Notes: generated by a model from the sequence alone, not told the origin. Numbered from the stretch's first letter, positions 21,161 to 33,204 are shown. The stretch is 64,000 nt of DNA from Sabethes cyaneus (GCF_943734655.1 NC_071353.1:156316179-156380178); one strand, 5' to 3'. Made by a program: numbers and translations.

Positions 21161-21445
21161 AAATATCCTTCGATCCTTGACGTACGTACGTGATGGTACG
21201 TGGCGTGGAATAGCAACAAAAAAAAATCACACAATATCAATCCTCCTCCTCGCGCGCGCGACGCGAGGATACAGCCGGACGTTTTTGTCGTCCCTGTGCT
21301 GTGCTCTGTTTCCTTTGCGCTTCCCCCGATTGCGGTTGCGGTTGGGCTTTTCTCAATTTGCAAGGGTTAGTGGCAAAAAATGATGCTTCAGCAGTCGTCG
21401 ATTTGATGGACTGACCCGCGCGCGCGGGATTGGGGCAGAACGGCA

Positions 21446-21472
21446 GGACGACGACGACGACGACGACCGACA
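21446..21472. repeat. (GAC)n trinucleotide run
   Basis: Seven to eight tandem ACG/GAC units. Confidence 0.85.
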
Positions 21473-21879
21473 TGTTCAAGAGTCTGTCTATTATTATTGG
21501 CTTGAACTTGAACGGCAACGGGAAAATCCAGTAATCCAGCAGCAACGTGCGCGTTATGGTTGGGATTGCGGAAAATGGTTTCCTCATTTGATAAATCGAG
21601 CATTCACAGCGTGCATCGGTATGTGCCACAAGTCATTTTTTTTTTGCTTTTTTTCGAGGATGCAAATATCATGCATTGATGTTTTCGAGTGTCGTGTCGT
21701 GACAGAACATTTGGAACAAATCGACATCGGCATTTATAGTGTGTACCTTCCTCTTTCTCTCGCACTAGACTACTTATTGCCGCTATACATTGCTTCAAAT
21801 GGATCATGATGACGATGATGACGATGTTGTAAAGCCTTTTGTGAATGCTATTTTTTTCTTCTCCTTTTTTCCCTGCTAG

Positions 21880-21929
21880 TTCATGTGACGGACGACCGAC
21901 AGAGGTGGTTCAAGAGGTTCCCCGGAGAG
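21880..21929 (+). other. Candidate 50-nt microexon
   Basis: A long pyrimidine tract ends CCCTGCTAG just before 21880, and a GTTAGT donor follows at 21930. One frame reads HVTDDRQRWFKRFPGE and links in frame with one frame of the 14882-14922 candidate. No family recognised. Confidence 0.28.
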
Positions 21930-22615
21930 GTTAGTTTCTGTCATGTTCTGTGGTGTCTATAACAGAGACCATTTTTGGGCGGATGTTTCGTCGGGCGAGA
22001 TTCGGGATGCAAACTCATCTCATCGAAGGCGAACGTCGTTGGTTGATATTTGCTCGACCGATTTTTCCTTTGTTGGCACAGTTACTGGAGGGAATATATA
22101 TTTTTGAAATTTCTGCATGGTAAAACATGTGGGGCTGTGTATGTTCAAGCAAGATTCGAACGTTTGGAATGGGTATTTTGATTTCTTGATGGGAGCACGC
22201 ATCGTTCGCTATCGGTTCGAAGCGATCACAGATGGTGGTTGCATGATGAGTGACTCTACCAGTACGCTGTTGGCATTTGCTGTTTACTCACTAACTTGAC
22301 TTTTCCTCAATGCAAGTGGCAGCCAGCTGGCTGAGAAAGGATTTTCATTTATGATGTCATATTGCACGTATTGAGTGGAAACAGTGAAATGATAAAGCAA
22401 ATCGAGATTAAATAACGTACACATCATTGCATTCTTGCAATAAAATTGAGATGTGGAGTGTTAGTTCTTAGTCCTGCTCCTGATAACCGTCTATCGTCTG
22501 TGCGGCATAAACAAAATTAGTCATATAACAATACTCTAGTAGTTGAAGAAATGTGTAGAGAATGGTTAAATCGGAAGAACGCAACAGAACTAGATATTAT
22601 ATTACTTATACTACT

Positions 22616-22700
22616 ATAATGAGTGGCGCAGTGCGAAGCACACTTGACCGGCAATTGACAGTTCTGGATTCAAGTCCCACCTGTTCTAACTCCACATTGT
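22616..22700 (+). repeat. tRNA-derived SINE-like head
   Basis: A tRNA-like stretch with an A-box-like GAGTGGCGCAGTGCGAAG and a B-box-like GGATTCAAGTCCC about 35 bp downstream. It does not fold as a complete functional tRNA (no matching acceptor stem), so a SINE or tRNA pseudogene is more likely. Confidence 0.45.
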
Positions 22701-22889
22701 TCTCCCATTCCAAAAAACTCCATATTGTATAGGTTTTTACGCTAAAATAACTAAAATAACTTAATCCGTCTTGAATTTCAACATGACATAAAATATTATT
22801 TTTTTATCTTCTAATAGTCACCGTTTCTCTAAAAAAAATCCATAGCAAAGCATACCCTAGGTGTGTGCTACACTCCGTTTTCGAAACAT

Positions 22890-23062
22890 GACCTTCAGTT
22901 TTTGTTTAACAGCTCTTTTTGTAGCCAGCTGCTAGAGTACAGAACAATTGCGGGGCAAGTGCGACAATCCTAACGATCGACTCTAACCGCCTCTCCCAGT
23001 CGGGATTAGAACATACTGGCTTGTTAGACCAGCGTTGTACCTCGAGGCTATCTGCGAGGCTC
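22890..23062 (-). repeat. SINE family A copy
   Basis: Minus-strand copy: CCTCTCCCAGTCGGGATTAG on the + strand is the complement of the family's B-box region, preceded by AGAGTACAGAACAATTGCGG and followed by TGGCTTGTTAGACCAGCG and CTCGAGGC. Same layout as 16580-16745. Confidence 0.65.
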
Positions 23063-23224
23063 TTATTTAGTAAAATTAAGTTCCATATTTAGCTTCAAAA
23101 AATCACCATAGACCATATAAAAAAACTTGATTTTTCCGAAAACTTTCTATAAACAAACCAAATGAGCGCCCATGAGAAAGCATTATAGCAGTCCTAAGAA
23201 ATTTTGTTAAAACGCCAGGATTTT

Positions 23225-23317
23225 GTCACTTTTTCTAGTGTGCTTCCCAAGCACAGATATCAAATTAGTATATGTCTGAGCTGTTTTACTTGTCTCTGAC
23301 ATTTTGTTTATAAAAAA
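23225..23317 (-). repeat. Fragment of element X
   Basis: GCTTCCCAAGCACAGATATC followed by AAATTAGTATA is the reverse complement of the X tandem-unit core at 9221-9270. The fragment runs to the left end of the Helitron at 23318. Confidence 0.55.
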
Positions 23318-25546
23318 CTAGCTGACCCGACAAACTTCGTATTGCCACAAATTAACCTGTGTTGTACATAAATCATGAATCTCGGATGATCTTTGTCACA
23401 ATGTCGAGTTTTGCAAGCCCCCCAGTGGGCGGCGCTTCCGACGGCGGGTCACCGGCAACACTCGCGACCGTCTCGTCCTGAATGATCTAGTGTTACTATA
23501 GATAGTTTTTGTGGTCTTGTATTGACTAATGTTTTATGGAAGAGTCTCGAATTTCTCGAGTTCGATTAGTTTTTGAGTTTCGCAAAAATTTCTGTTTTAT
23601 TTGTATGAGAGTCCATATCCCCCTACTACAGGGGTGAGAGGTCTCTAACTATCGTAAAATAAATTCAAGACTCGAAAATCTCCCACATGCCAAATTTGGT
23701 TCCATTTGCTTGATTAGTCCTCAAGTTATAAGGAAATTTGTATTTCATTTGTATGGGAGCTCCCCTCTTAAAAGGGAAAGGGGTCGTAATTCACCATAGA
23801 AAAAATTTCTGCCATCTAAAACTCCCACATGCCAAATTTGGTTCCATTTGATTGATTAATTCTCGAGATAAGAGGAAATTTACATTTCATTTGTATGGAA
23901 GCCCACCCTCTTAAAGGGGAGATGGGCCATAACGCTTTCTAAAGAAGAGAGGGGTCTCAATTCACCATAGAAAAAAATCTTGCGTCCAAAACCACTTACA
24001 TGTCAAATTTGGTTCCATTTGCTTGATTAGTTCTCGAGTTATGAGGAAATTTGTTTTTCATTTATTTAGGAGCCCCCCCTCTCTTAAAGTGGGGAAATTC
24101 ATAGAAAATAATATACCATAGAAAATATTCTTGCCTACAAAAACACCCACATGATAAATTTGGTTCCATTTGCTTGATTAGTTCTCGAGTTATGAGGAAA
24201 TTTGTATTTCGTTTGTATAGGAGCCCCCCCTCTTAAAGTTGGGAGGGGTCCTAATTCACCATGGAAAATATTCTTGCCCTCGAAAACTTTCACATGCCAA
24301 ATTTGGTTTCATTTGCTTGATTAGCTCTCGAGTTATGAAGAAATTTGTATTTCATTTGTATAGGAGCCCCCCTCCTAAAGTGAGGAGGGGTCCCAGTTCA
24401 TCATAGAAAAAATTTTTGTCTCCAAAAACATCCACGTGTCAAATTTGGTTCCATTTGCTTGATTAGTTCTCGAGTTATGAGGAAATTTGTATTTCCTTTG
24501 TATAGGAGCCCCCCCTCTTAAAGTGGGGAGGGGTTCCAATTAACCATAGAAAATATTCATGCCCTAGAAAACTTTCACATGCCAAATTTGGTTCCATTTG
24601 CTTGATTCGTTCTCGAGTTATGAGAAAATTTGCATTTCATTTGTGTAGGAGCCCCCCTTCCTAAAGTGGGGTGGGGTCCCAATTCATCTTAGAAAAAAAT
24701 TTTGTCTCCAAAAACACCCACGTGCCAAATTTTGTTCCATTTGCTTGATTAGTTCCCGAGTTATGAGGAAATTTGTATTTCGTTTGTGTAGGAGCCCCCC
24801 TCCTAAGATGGGGAGGGGTCCTTATCTACCATAGAAAATGTTCTTGCCGTCGGAAACTTTCACATGCCAAATTTTGTTCCATTTGCTTGATTAGTTCTTC
24901 AGTTATGAGGAAATTTGTATTTCATGTGTATAGGATCCCCCCTCCTAAAACGGGGAGGGGTCCCAATTCATCATAGAAAAAATTTTTGTCTCCAAAAACA
25001 CCCACATGCCAAATTTGGTTCCATTTGCTTAATTACTTCTCGAGTTATGAGGAAAATTGTGTTTCTTTGGTACCGGAGCCCCCCCTCTTAAAGTGGGGAG
25101 GGGTCCTAATTTACTATAGAAAATATTCTTGCCCTCGAAAACCTTCACATGCCAAATTTGGTTCCATTTGCTTGATTAGTTCTCGAGTTATGAGGAAATT
25201 TGTATGGAAGCCCCCCCTTTTAAAGAGGAGAAGAGTTATAATTCCCCTTATAAAGAGGGGAGGGGTCTCAATTTACCATAGAATAAATTCTTGTCATCGA
25301 AAACACCCACATGCCAAATTTTGTTCTATTTGCTTGATCAGTTGTCGAGTTATGCAGAAATTTGTGTTTCATTTGTATGGGAGCCCCCCCTCTTAGTGGG
25401 GGGAGGGGTTTCTAACCATCACTAAAACCTTTCCTGGCCCCAAAAAACCTCTACATGCATATTTTCATGCCGATTGGTTCAGTAGTTTTCGATTCTATAA
25501 GGAACATACGGACAGACAGACAGAAATCCTTCTTTATAGGTATAGA
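23318..25546 (-). mobile_element. Non-autonomous Helitron-like element, copy 2
   Basis: On the + strand it begins CTAGCTGACCCGACAAACTT after an A and ends TTATAGGTATAGA before a T, so the element reads TC...CTAG on the minus strand. About a dozen ~143-bp units occupy 23680-25430. The ~400 bp at the CTAG end is nearly identical to copy 4 (36257), with only a few differences that I could see. No coding capacity. The frames reported inside are repeat translations. Confidence 0.75.
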
Positions 25547-25549
25547 TAA

Positions 25550-25800
25550 AGCAAACTAAAGCAGACGTGGTCTACTTTACGTAGCTCAATTACTTTATTA
25601 TTTTATTATAACTTTACCAACAGGTAACAGTGCCCAAATGGCTCTTAATACCTAATACAGCAAACATCGAAACATAGAGACAAATGTAGAACGTTGAAAC
25701 TCGGTTGAATGCACGTTGCAGACCCAGTTGCAGATCAATTACATCGATCTGATAGTTTAAAAAACCGGACTACTAATCCGATTCTTAACCTCATCACTAG
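25550..25800. other. Unassigned DNA
   Basis: No gene or repeat end supported. Confidence 0.3.
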
Positions 25801-25805
25801 GCATT

Positions 25806-26021
25806 TTATCCACTTAATGTGCTAGCCAGTACAGTTGCGATAACAAAACACCCAGCAACAGTTATATCGAGTAACGGTTTCCGGCGACGACAATCATCAA
25901 CTGTTTCAACAGCCAGAAGCAGTTTCATATCATCAGCGTACGCAAGTCTGCAACCGACGTTCAGCGGCAGAGTGACGTCGATGAAAAATAGTAAAAAAAA
26001 AACAATTGTCTCATATTGCAA
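25806..26021 (-). pseudogene. LINE reverse-transcriptase fragment (YADD region)
   Basis: The 71-aa minus-strand frame contains CRLAYADDMKLLLAVETVDD, followed by CRRRKPLLD. This is RT motif C (YADD) and the following helix of jockey/I-type elements. Nothing of the upstream palm remains in frame. Fragment only. Confidence 0.7.
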
Positions 26022-26333
26022 CCTTGCGCAACATCCGAGGTGGATGCGCTTTTCTTTTGAAGTGACGAAATTTCCTGAAAGTAAATGAAATGAATTATCA
26101 GTTTCGTCGAAAAACCGTATGTTTTATAGTGAAATACTCTCATCGTTTACAATGTTATATTATTATGGTACTGTTGCCTCCACTTCTTCTTCTCGTATAG
26201 AGTCGAAAATGTATCAATGATCAAATTGAGCTTGATCTTGTTATACTGTAAAAAATTATCTTTGCGATAAATGTCTCTCAGTTGGCCTCGCCGATTTAAT
26301 ATTTATTTTTAAAATATCTTTCAAATGGTAATA

Positions 26334-26432
26334 TCTATACCTATAAAAAAGAATTTCTGTCTGTAAGACCCTTATAGACCCGGAAACTATTGAACCGATC
26401 GGCGTGAAAATTTGTATGCAATTAAGTGTGAA
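26334..26432 (+). mobile_element. 5'-end remnant of the Helitron-like family
   Basis: Begins TCTATACCTATAAAAAAGAA after an A, then TTTCTGTCTGT, CTTATAGACCCGGAAACTAT, TGAACCGATCGGCGTGAAAA and TTTGTATG. This matches the first ~95 bp of the full copies, then similarity ends. The rest of the element is missing. Confidence 0.65.
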
Positions 26433-26434
26433 AC

Positions 26435-27010
26435 TAGGTCCCAAATCTATGTTGTATATCAAGTTAAGGTACGTTTCAAATCAATTCCTAAATCAGTTGC
26501 CACACCAACTCCCAGGTTAGGTCTTAAATGAAGCCCCGAATTAGGTCTAAAACAGGTCTCAAATCAGCTCTCACACCAGCTTTCTCAGGTCCGAGATCAT
26601 ACTCTAGAATAAGTCTTAAAGAGCCTAATCAGGTCCCAGAAATTATATTTCAAATCAGCTCAAAACAAGTCTCAAATCAGACCTCAAAGCAGCTTCCGGA
26701 TCAAGCTCAAAATTGGATCCGAAGTCAAAGTGGAGGTCCTAAATCCGACCGTAAATGAGATCTCAAATTACGTACCAGGCCAACTTCCAAACCACGTTTC
26801 GGGACAGGTCACAAATCAGGCCATAAATTAGATGCCAAATTGGCTCTCATGCCAGCTCTTCCCAAATCAAGCCCTAGATAAGGTAGGCCCCAAACCAGGT
26901 CCCGAATGAGGTCACAACAAGTTCCAACAGTGGTGCCAAACCAGCTCTCAAATCAGCTCCTAAGCCAAATCCCAACCCCAACCACTAGGGTTGAAGTTCT
27001 TCCAAATGTT
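26435..27010. repeat. Degenerate short-period tract, TCAGGTCCCAAATC type
   Basis: Words such as AATCAGGTCCCAGAAA, TCAAATCAGCTC and AGGTCTCAAATCAGCTCTCA recur with drift, period about 10-15 bp. Confidence 0.65.
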
Positions 27011-27024
27011 AAGCGAATCCCACC

Positions 27025-27707
27025 CAGGGCTTCGACCGATCCTTTTTTTCTACCGCAGTCACACCAACGCGCATTCAAGTTCACACCGTCCGCTTAGTGG
27101 TGGAATACGAACGCTTTGCATAACACAACTGGCAGTTTGCTCAGTCAAACGCCGATTGCACGCAGTAGAACGAACGCATTCTAAAGCTTTTTAACATTTT
27201 CGTTTCGAACAAGTTGCCTTTCCCGTTTGGAGCAGCGAATGACTGCAAAACAGTCAAATGACTGGCAATCACCACGCTAACGAAAAGCAACCGCACAATC
27301 GTATGATTCAATACTACAAAAAAAAACAACCACTACATGTGCATGGAAGAAGTCGGCCGGACTCCGTCCAATACAAACGAATATTTTGCTTGCGTCGGAC
27401 CGACGTCCGGGTGACAAATTATTACTGTGAGCAGCCGATTTGGAGACAAAAAGAGAAACGAAAAAATACGTCACCGTATGCTTCCAGTCAGTTTGCAGTT
27501 TATATTCCCAAAGCGCAAAGCAAAACGGGAGATCGACTGTTTGCTTTTGCTGAGATGCCGCATGAATTGTAAGACGGCAGCAGCGCAAGCGGCAGATTGA
27601 CTGGAGTCAAAAAACAGTCGAATGATCGTTCAAAAAGCGGAGTTTGAATGCGGAAAGTTCGCATTCACGGCAGTCACATTCAACTTGCGATCCCTTTTCA
27701 AGCCCTG
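27025..27707 (-). mobile_element. Non-autonomous hAT-like element, copy 1 (683 bp)
   Basis: Ends CAGGGCTTCGACC and TTTTCAAGCCCTG form a short terminal inverted repeat (CAGGGCTT). It is flanked by a perfect 8-bp direct repeat, ATCCCACC (27017-27024 and 27708-27715). An 8-bp duplication with CA-starting ends is diagnostic of hAT transposition. The interior matches the interrupted copy at 44721-48200 in inverted orientation. No transposase; overlapping short frames on both strands are not genes. Confidence 0.85.
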
Positions 27708-29082
27708 ATCCCACCTTCTCGTGTTCATCACATGTTAGATGTGGACTTCGTTTTTTGGAGTTTCCCCTTACAACATTATAGGATGAGTGTGTACCACAGA
27801 GAAGCACTCTCGGCTCGCTTCTTTTTGCAGTTTTTTCAATGACACAACGAATTAGCTGATGATTTGCAACATCCGGAATTGCTATTATCAATTTTCTGAC
27901 GAATCATAATAAACTAAATATTTTGACTATAGATATTACTAGATAGGATCGACTACACTACTAGTTGTACGGTTTTTACTTGTAAATGTGTGCGTGATTT
28001 AGACTCCGCACCAGCTTGCCAGATGCTTGCGAATTGTGCATGTAAAGGGAAAGAATATTTATGCGTTTTGACATTGAGCAGTTAGCATAATCTTCCTCCC
28101 CATCCAGAACACGCAGTTGACAGTATGGGCTGTACACGCTTGAACGGCGCTTCGTAGAAACAGGAGAGTCCTGTTCTTGATATTTTACTACACAAATCCG
28201 CGTTAAATCAAGCTTTTACGCTGATGGACCAGCAAAGATGCTGCTAAGCTGTCGAACATGTATTAAGCCACCTACCTGAAACAAGAAAATGAAAAGTAGA
28301 TATGAGTACATGAACCAGAACTCATGATTGTTTTGCTTTTACTAATTTTTTTGTTTATAGTATTGCTACAATACAAAAAGCAGTATAAAGCAATCTCATC
28401 TTTTGCTTTTTTGAGCACATTCGTAAATTTAATTTTCCAGCATGACAACGCTCGGTCACATATTGCAGGATCTGGATAAACGGGTTTCAGTGCCAGCATA
28501 GTTCTGCCTCAAACCTTGAGCGAGAAAACAAGGAAAAAGTAGCAACAATACTATAAACAAACTGCCGGCATATCATGAAGTCCGCCTGAATCAAACCTCG
28601 TGCGAAAAAATAGAAACTAAGCCGGCTAGCGTTATGAAACTTGGAAGAAACCATTTCGCCCCCGACACTGTAACACACCCAAACATGATTTATCATCGCA
28701 ATTTGACAGAACGGAGTGCATATTTCACCCGTTTCCATCCATCCCGAAAGGTCGGTCAATATTTATTGCACAAAACTGCATAACGGAGGAGACTGCGGTT
28801 TCCGGAACGATCGTTAACGCACGCACGCACCAACGTACGAGAATGTCTGGTCCCAGAAATAGAAATTGACACTTTGGGGTTTCGGACTGCAGTTAACTTA
28901 GCTTGAGGACACATGTATTCGGTTGGGTTGGGTGCTACTTGAATGGAGGGTATTTTTATACACTCACTCTCCATTCCTACAGAAGAAGCTAGAAGCAATC
29001 GATTCCCGATGGTCGGGGTAATCAACTGCTCCGCCGGTCGGGCCCGGAATCGGTTCTTCTATGGCGTGAACGATGACGGTGG

Positions 29083-29104
29083 TGGCGGCGGCGGCGGCGG
29101 CCGT
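29083..29104. repeat. (GGC)n trinucleotide run
   Basis: About six GGC units after GGTGGTGGC. Confidence 0.8.
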
Positions 29105-30752
29105 GGCGGCGACATCCGATCCAAATTAGTCATTTAATGGTTCCCGCACGAGCGCAGGTTGTGAAGATCGTTTTCGACAGCACACGGCGATGGTCGCGGC
29201 CGGCGCGGGACCAAGACACGGGGGATTCGAAACAACCAAGCGTAAAAGCAAAATTATGCTGGTCCCGGTTCGGTCCGGGTAATGAAGGTGTAATCCAGCT
29301 ACACGCAGTGTGAAATAAAACCAATTGGAAGGAATCATCATTCCAGGTCAGGTGATGCTACCAGCATGTTGCTGCACGGGTGCGACGAGGCTGTTGACTT
29401 TGTCGGATTAATTCAATTGAAATGTTTGGGAAAATATTAGTATGCATTGCATTAGTTGACGACAGATGGTGGATAGATTGTCGGGTTATTAACAAACGAA
29501 CAGCTATTAAAACTAGCGATTGTTTTGAATCGAACCCCAGTGTCATTGTCATTTGTGATGGTCTATCAAGCAGACTTGGGAACCATTTGAGTACGGAATC
29601 GTCCAAAATTCAGTTTTGGAAAGTAGCCAGCAAATGTGTAAAGTTTCGTTGAATCAATTGAAGTGCGGAGAGAGTGCAAGCGATGGTTCTAGATGGAATC
29701 ATCGATAACTATAAAATAAAATGTAATGAATTCCTGGAGTTTGAGAGCCTACTGACCTTCGCCGAATCTAATATCTCCGTCACGGTCATCTACTTAAACA
29801 TATTATTAATATAAAGTTTCTAATTGTAATTCAATGTGTATCAACACAATCGGTTTGTTCGCATTTGGGAGCCCCAAAAGGTCTACGATATTTGTCAACT
29901 TGTTAAGAAGAAAAAAGATCTAAAATTCACACAAGATATATAGAAGGATTCATATGGTGACTGTGCCTTGTTTCCGGGAAACGTCACAAGCAACCAAAAC
30001 TACATTCCTTACATGTGAGTTTTACTCCCAACCGATAAACATATCACAGGCTGACTCAAGCGATGAAAAATAATAATAGTAGTTAATCATCAGTCATGAG
30101 AAAACAGTGAAACCTAAACCATGCTTTTGCCTCTGCTTTTTAGATTCAAATCACGAACAAAAAAATTGTTCAACTTTCTAGCGTGGCTCCCGCGTTTTTA
30201 TTTTAATCGTCAATTTCATAACTGAATATGAGAAACGGTACACTGCACTGCAGAGGAATGCAACCAATCTAACGTCAAACACCCCCGCCGCGGACGACCC
30301 CCTCGCGGCAACCTCCTGGACCACACCGACCAAGATTACAAAGTCAAGACGGTTCCCCGAGTCGGACGACAATTGTGTCAACGCTGCTTGCAGCAGCAGC
30401 GAATTGAAATCAATTTAAGCTTGTTGATAATTTTCCGGTGCAACCTGGAATGCAAATGCACCCGAGCAGCGAAGAACTCTTGTGTAGAGCGCTGATGTGG
30501 CTTAGAGGTTTGAATAATTTTTCGATTCCCCTAAGCCAGGTGTCATAAATCACTTTGAAAAGAACCGTTAGCCTCGGAAACATCGGATCGTCGTGTGGCC
30601 TTTGGGAGTGTCAGCTCGGCGCGGTAGGTGACTTTCAATGCAAAGGTCGAACATCTACTGTTACGAACCCAGCACTGCTGGAGCGTGATCGATTGTTTGC
30701 AATCGATCGGGCGTGAAGTTGGGTGGAAAACATAACGCATTTCCCCCATATT

Positions 30753-30754
<2 letters not shown>

Positions 30755-30781
<27 letters not shown>
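30755..30781. repeat. (CGT)n trinucleotide run
   Basis: About nine CGT units. The arginine/threonine-rich frames on the minus strand are artefacts of this run. Confidence 0.85.
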
Positions 30782-30783
<2 letters not shown>

Positions 30784-31151
30784 TTCTTCGGATTGTTTTT
30801 CGCTCGCTGGATCAGAACTACTATTATAGTACGCTTCATAAATAAAGCACAATCATGTGGGATGATGATTGTAATAGAATGAAACTAAACTCTACAGCCC
30901 GGTAGAACGAGCGATAACGCACCCAAACGAAACCGCGCGACCGAAGTTTGCGGTTTGCTCTTGAAAACGGTTACAGTCAACTCAACTAGTGCGGTTACAG
31001 TTTCACTAACACAGACACTGGTTTGTTGATATTTTGTTCGTGTACAGTGAATTGAAACCATATGTAATTAAGTAGATGGGGTTTGTGAAAACAATATTAA
31101 ATGACGATTGATTGAGGTCTATCACTATAGGGATTTTAATTTATCAATTTA

Positions 31152-32423
31152 CTAGCTGACCCGACAAACTTCGTATTGCCACAAATTAAACTGTGTTGTA
31201 CATCAATCGTGAATCTCGGATGATCTTTGTCACAATCTCGAGTTTTGCAAGTTTCTGGGGAGTTCATGGGTGTTTTAATATACAAATTTTCCTCAGAGTA
31301 AAGTAGAAAATAACTCCCCCCATTGCTTAGCCTGATAAAATAAAGCGGATAGCATTTAAATATTCGCCATCATTAAAAACCATTTCGTCGAATACCATTT
31401 TGCGGAACACCAATTCTCGGTTGACCATAACACGGAATATAGAGTTTCGCAGAATACCATTTCGCGAAAAACCTTACGCGGGATGTACCATTTCACGGAA
31501 CATCTTTTCCTAGAAAGTACCATTTCGCAGGGGTGACCCAACTGAAGGAAAGTAATAGAGTAGATCTAGGAAAATAAATAAACCTAGATATAGGTGATCT
31601 CTACGGGGGGCTGCACCCGGCAGTAGCCGGCGCTTCCGACGGCAGGTCGCCGGCAAAACTCGGGGCCGGTGGCCGTCTCGCGCTGAATTATCTAATGTCA
31701 CTATTGATAGTTTTTGGTGGTCTTGTTATTGATTAATGTTTTATAAAAGAGTAAAATTTCTCGAGTTCGATTAGTTTTTAAGTTACGCAAAAATTTCTGT
31801 TTTATTTCTATGAGAGTCCTTATCGCCCTACCACAGGGGTAGGGGGTCTCAAACCATAATTAAAAAAGTTCCTGCCTCCAAAACCCCCCACATGCCAAAT
31901 TTGGTTCCATTTGCTTGATTACTTCTCGAGTTGTGAAAAAAATTTGTATTTCATTTGCATGGGAGCCTCCCCTCCTAAAAAGGTAAGGGGTCCTAATTCA
32001 TCATAGATAAAATTCATGCCTCCAAAAACATCTACCTGCCAAATATGGTTTCATTTGATTAATTAATTCTTGAGTTATGAAGAAATTTGTATTTCATTTG
32101 TATGGGAGCCCCCCCTTCTAAAGTGGGGAGGGGTCTCAATTCACCATAGAAAAAATTCTTGTCTCCAAAAACACCCACATGTAAAATTTTGTTCCATTTG
32201 CTTGATTGGTTCTCGAGTTATGCAGAAATTTGTGTTTCATTTGTATGGGAGCCCCCCCCCCCTCTGGGAGTGGGACGAGGGGTCCCTAACCATCATAAGA
32301 ACCTTCCTTGGCCCCAAAAACCCCTACATGCAAATTTTCACGCCGATCGGTTCAGTAGTTTTCGATTCTATAAGGAACATAGAGACAGACAGATAGACAG
32401 AAATCCATTTTTATAGGTATAAA
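31152..32423 (-). mobile_element. Non-autonomous Helitron-like element, copy 3 (short, with a foreign array)
   Basis: On the + strand it starts CTAGCTGACCCGACAAACTT after an A and ends TATAGGTATAAA before a T, so the TC terminus is mutated to TT on the minus strand. Only about three or four ~143-bp units remain (31880-32290). Sequence from about 31265 to 31615 is not shared with the other copies and contains a tandem ACCATTTCGCGGAAT-like array. Shared CTAG-end sequence resumes near 31620 (CGGCGCTTCCGACGGC). Confidence 0.7.
31370..31532. repeat. Short tandem array, AATACCATTTCGCGGA type, inside Helitron copy 3
   Basis: At least seven degenerate units (CCATTTCGTCGAATA, CCATTTTGCGGAACA, CCATTTCGCGAAAAA, CCATTTCACGGAACA). 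It lies beside a CTAGGAAAAT...GGGGGGCTGC module that also adjoins the GGCCGAATCACGA array at 17.8 kb. Confidence 0.75.
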
Positions 32424-32885
32424 TTTTCTGAAACGTTTACTTGATAGTGACACTTGATAGAGACAGCAATAGGATAGTTAATTTAAACTGACAAATTGCT
32501 TTAGCAGTCGATTTATTTTGCCATATTTTATACGAATTTATAAAATAAATCCTAAACCTAATCCTGATGATGAGCACTCACTCTTACTACCACTGCTGCC
32601 TGAAAACATGACTACAACGCAACATCACTGTCTTGATAGAGTACAGTTCCCCCACAATTATGGGCCATTTAAGCAGAAGCATGATTGACCAAACTCGTGA
32701 CTTTAGTCATGACCTTGAAATGCGGTCAGGCATATATTAATATTTTTTTGAAACGATGATTCTACAATTGATGAAGGGACGGTAAGGGAAAGTAATGAAG
32801 AAGGATTTTTTCCGGGAATGAAGGGGAAGGGTGGAAAGGAAAGGGGGGGGGGTAATAGGTAGCTATGCTTAACAAGTTGTCGTTG
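32424..32885. other. Unassigned DNA
   Basis: AT-rich with a G9 run near 32846. No gene. Confidence 0.35.
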
Positions 32886-32887
32886 TG

Positions 32888-33035
32888 ACTCTTATCTTTT
32901 GTCCAATGCTGGAAGGTGCATGGGTCGAACCAAGCTGTAATCAGAGATTATAACCGGATTCGAACCCACAACACCTGCCAGGGCGTGTCGCTCACTGGTA
33001 CCCGTGTACCTTTGAACCACAGAGGCGCTGGACAA
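32888..33035 (-). repeat. tRNA-derived SINE, second family
   Basis: On the minus strand: GCGCCTCTGTGGTTCAAAGG (A-box region), then GTGGGTTCGAATCCGG, which contains a perfect B box GGTTCGAATCC. A unique tail follows (GGTTCGACCCATGCACC). The A/B spacing is tRNA-like, but the sequence does not close an acceptor stem, so this is a SINE or tRNA relic rather than a functional tRNA. Confidence 0.5.
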
Positions 33036-33075
33036 AAGAAGTCTGCACAACCCCCCTTATTAACCATAGCGACAT

Positions 33076-33112
33076 TGGTTGGTCTATTTTTAGACGGTTG
33101 GTCTATTTTTAG
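33076..33112. repeat. 18-19-bp tandem duplication
   Basis: GGTTGGTCTATTTTTAGAC occurs twice in tandem. Confidence 0.9.
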
Positions 33113-33204
33113 ACACAAATTGTGCCTCTTCCTCCACCTACTGTAGAAACCACCGACCGAGAAGTTTTAATCTAACGTGTTTTTACTTTCAGGACGACGA
33201 CACT

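Larger units (their letters stand above)
20271..22400. other. Unassigned DNA, then a GC-richer single-copy island
   Basis: 20271-20790 is plain AT-rich DNA. From about 20800 to 22350 GC is higher, with (TCGT)n near 21138-21160, a (GAC/CGA)n run near 21446-21472, CGCGCG clusters near 21255 and 21417-21427, and a candidate exon at 21880-21929. Overlapping frames on both strands across 20914-21630 are created by the trinucleotide and tetranucleotide runs and have no domain. It may be a regulatory or UTR/intron island. Confidence 0.35.
27716..31151. other. Mixed unassigned DNA with GC-rich islands
   Basis: No recognisable gene. Higher-GC, apparently single-copy stretches lie at about 28780-29340 and 30180-31020, with a (GGC)n run at 29083-29104 and a (CGT)n run at 30755-30781. 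29400-30170 is plain AT-rich DNA. Frames here carry no domain that I can identify. Confidence 0.35.

Noticed and set aside
20914..21629. Overlapping 130-150-aa ORFs on both strands
   Set aside because: Generated by (CGTT)n, (GAC)n and CG-rich runs; opposing frames cover the same bases and none shows a domain.
24986..25396. 136-aa ORF and the many ~60-aa ORFs in 10.4-11.5, 24.7-25.4, 37.4-38.5 and 46.0-47.3 kb
   Set aside because: They repeat the same peptide once per ~143-bp Helitron unit, on either strand; they come from the tandem array, not from selection on protein.
23318..25546. LTR retrotransposon or simple satellite array
   Set aside because: No direct terminal repeats, no primer-binding site or pol; the ends and empty sites fit a Helitron.
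27258..27588. Opposing ~100-aa ORFs as a possible gene
   Set aside because: They lie wholly within the hAT-like element, and the second copy of that element does not preserve the frames.
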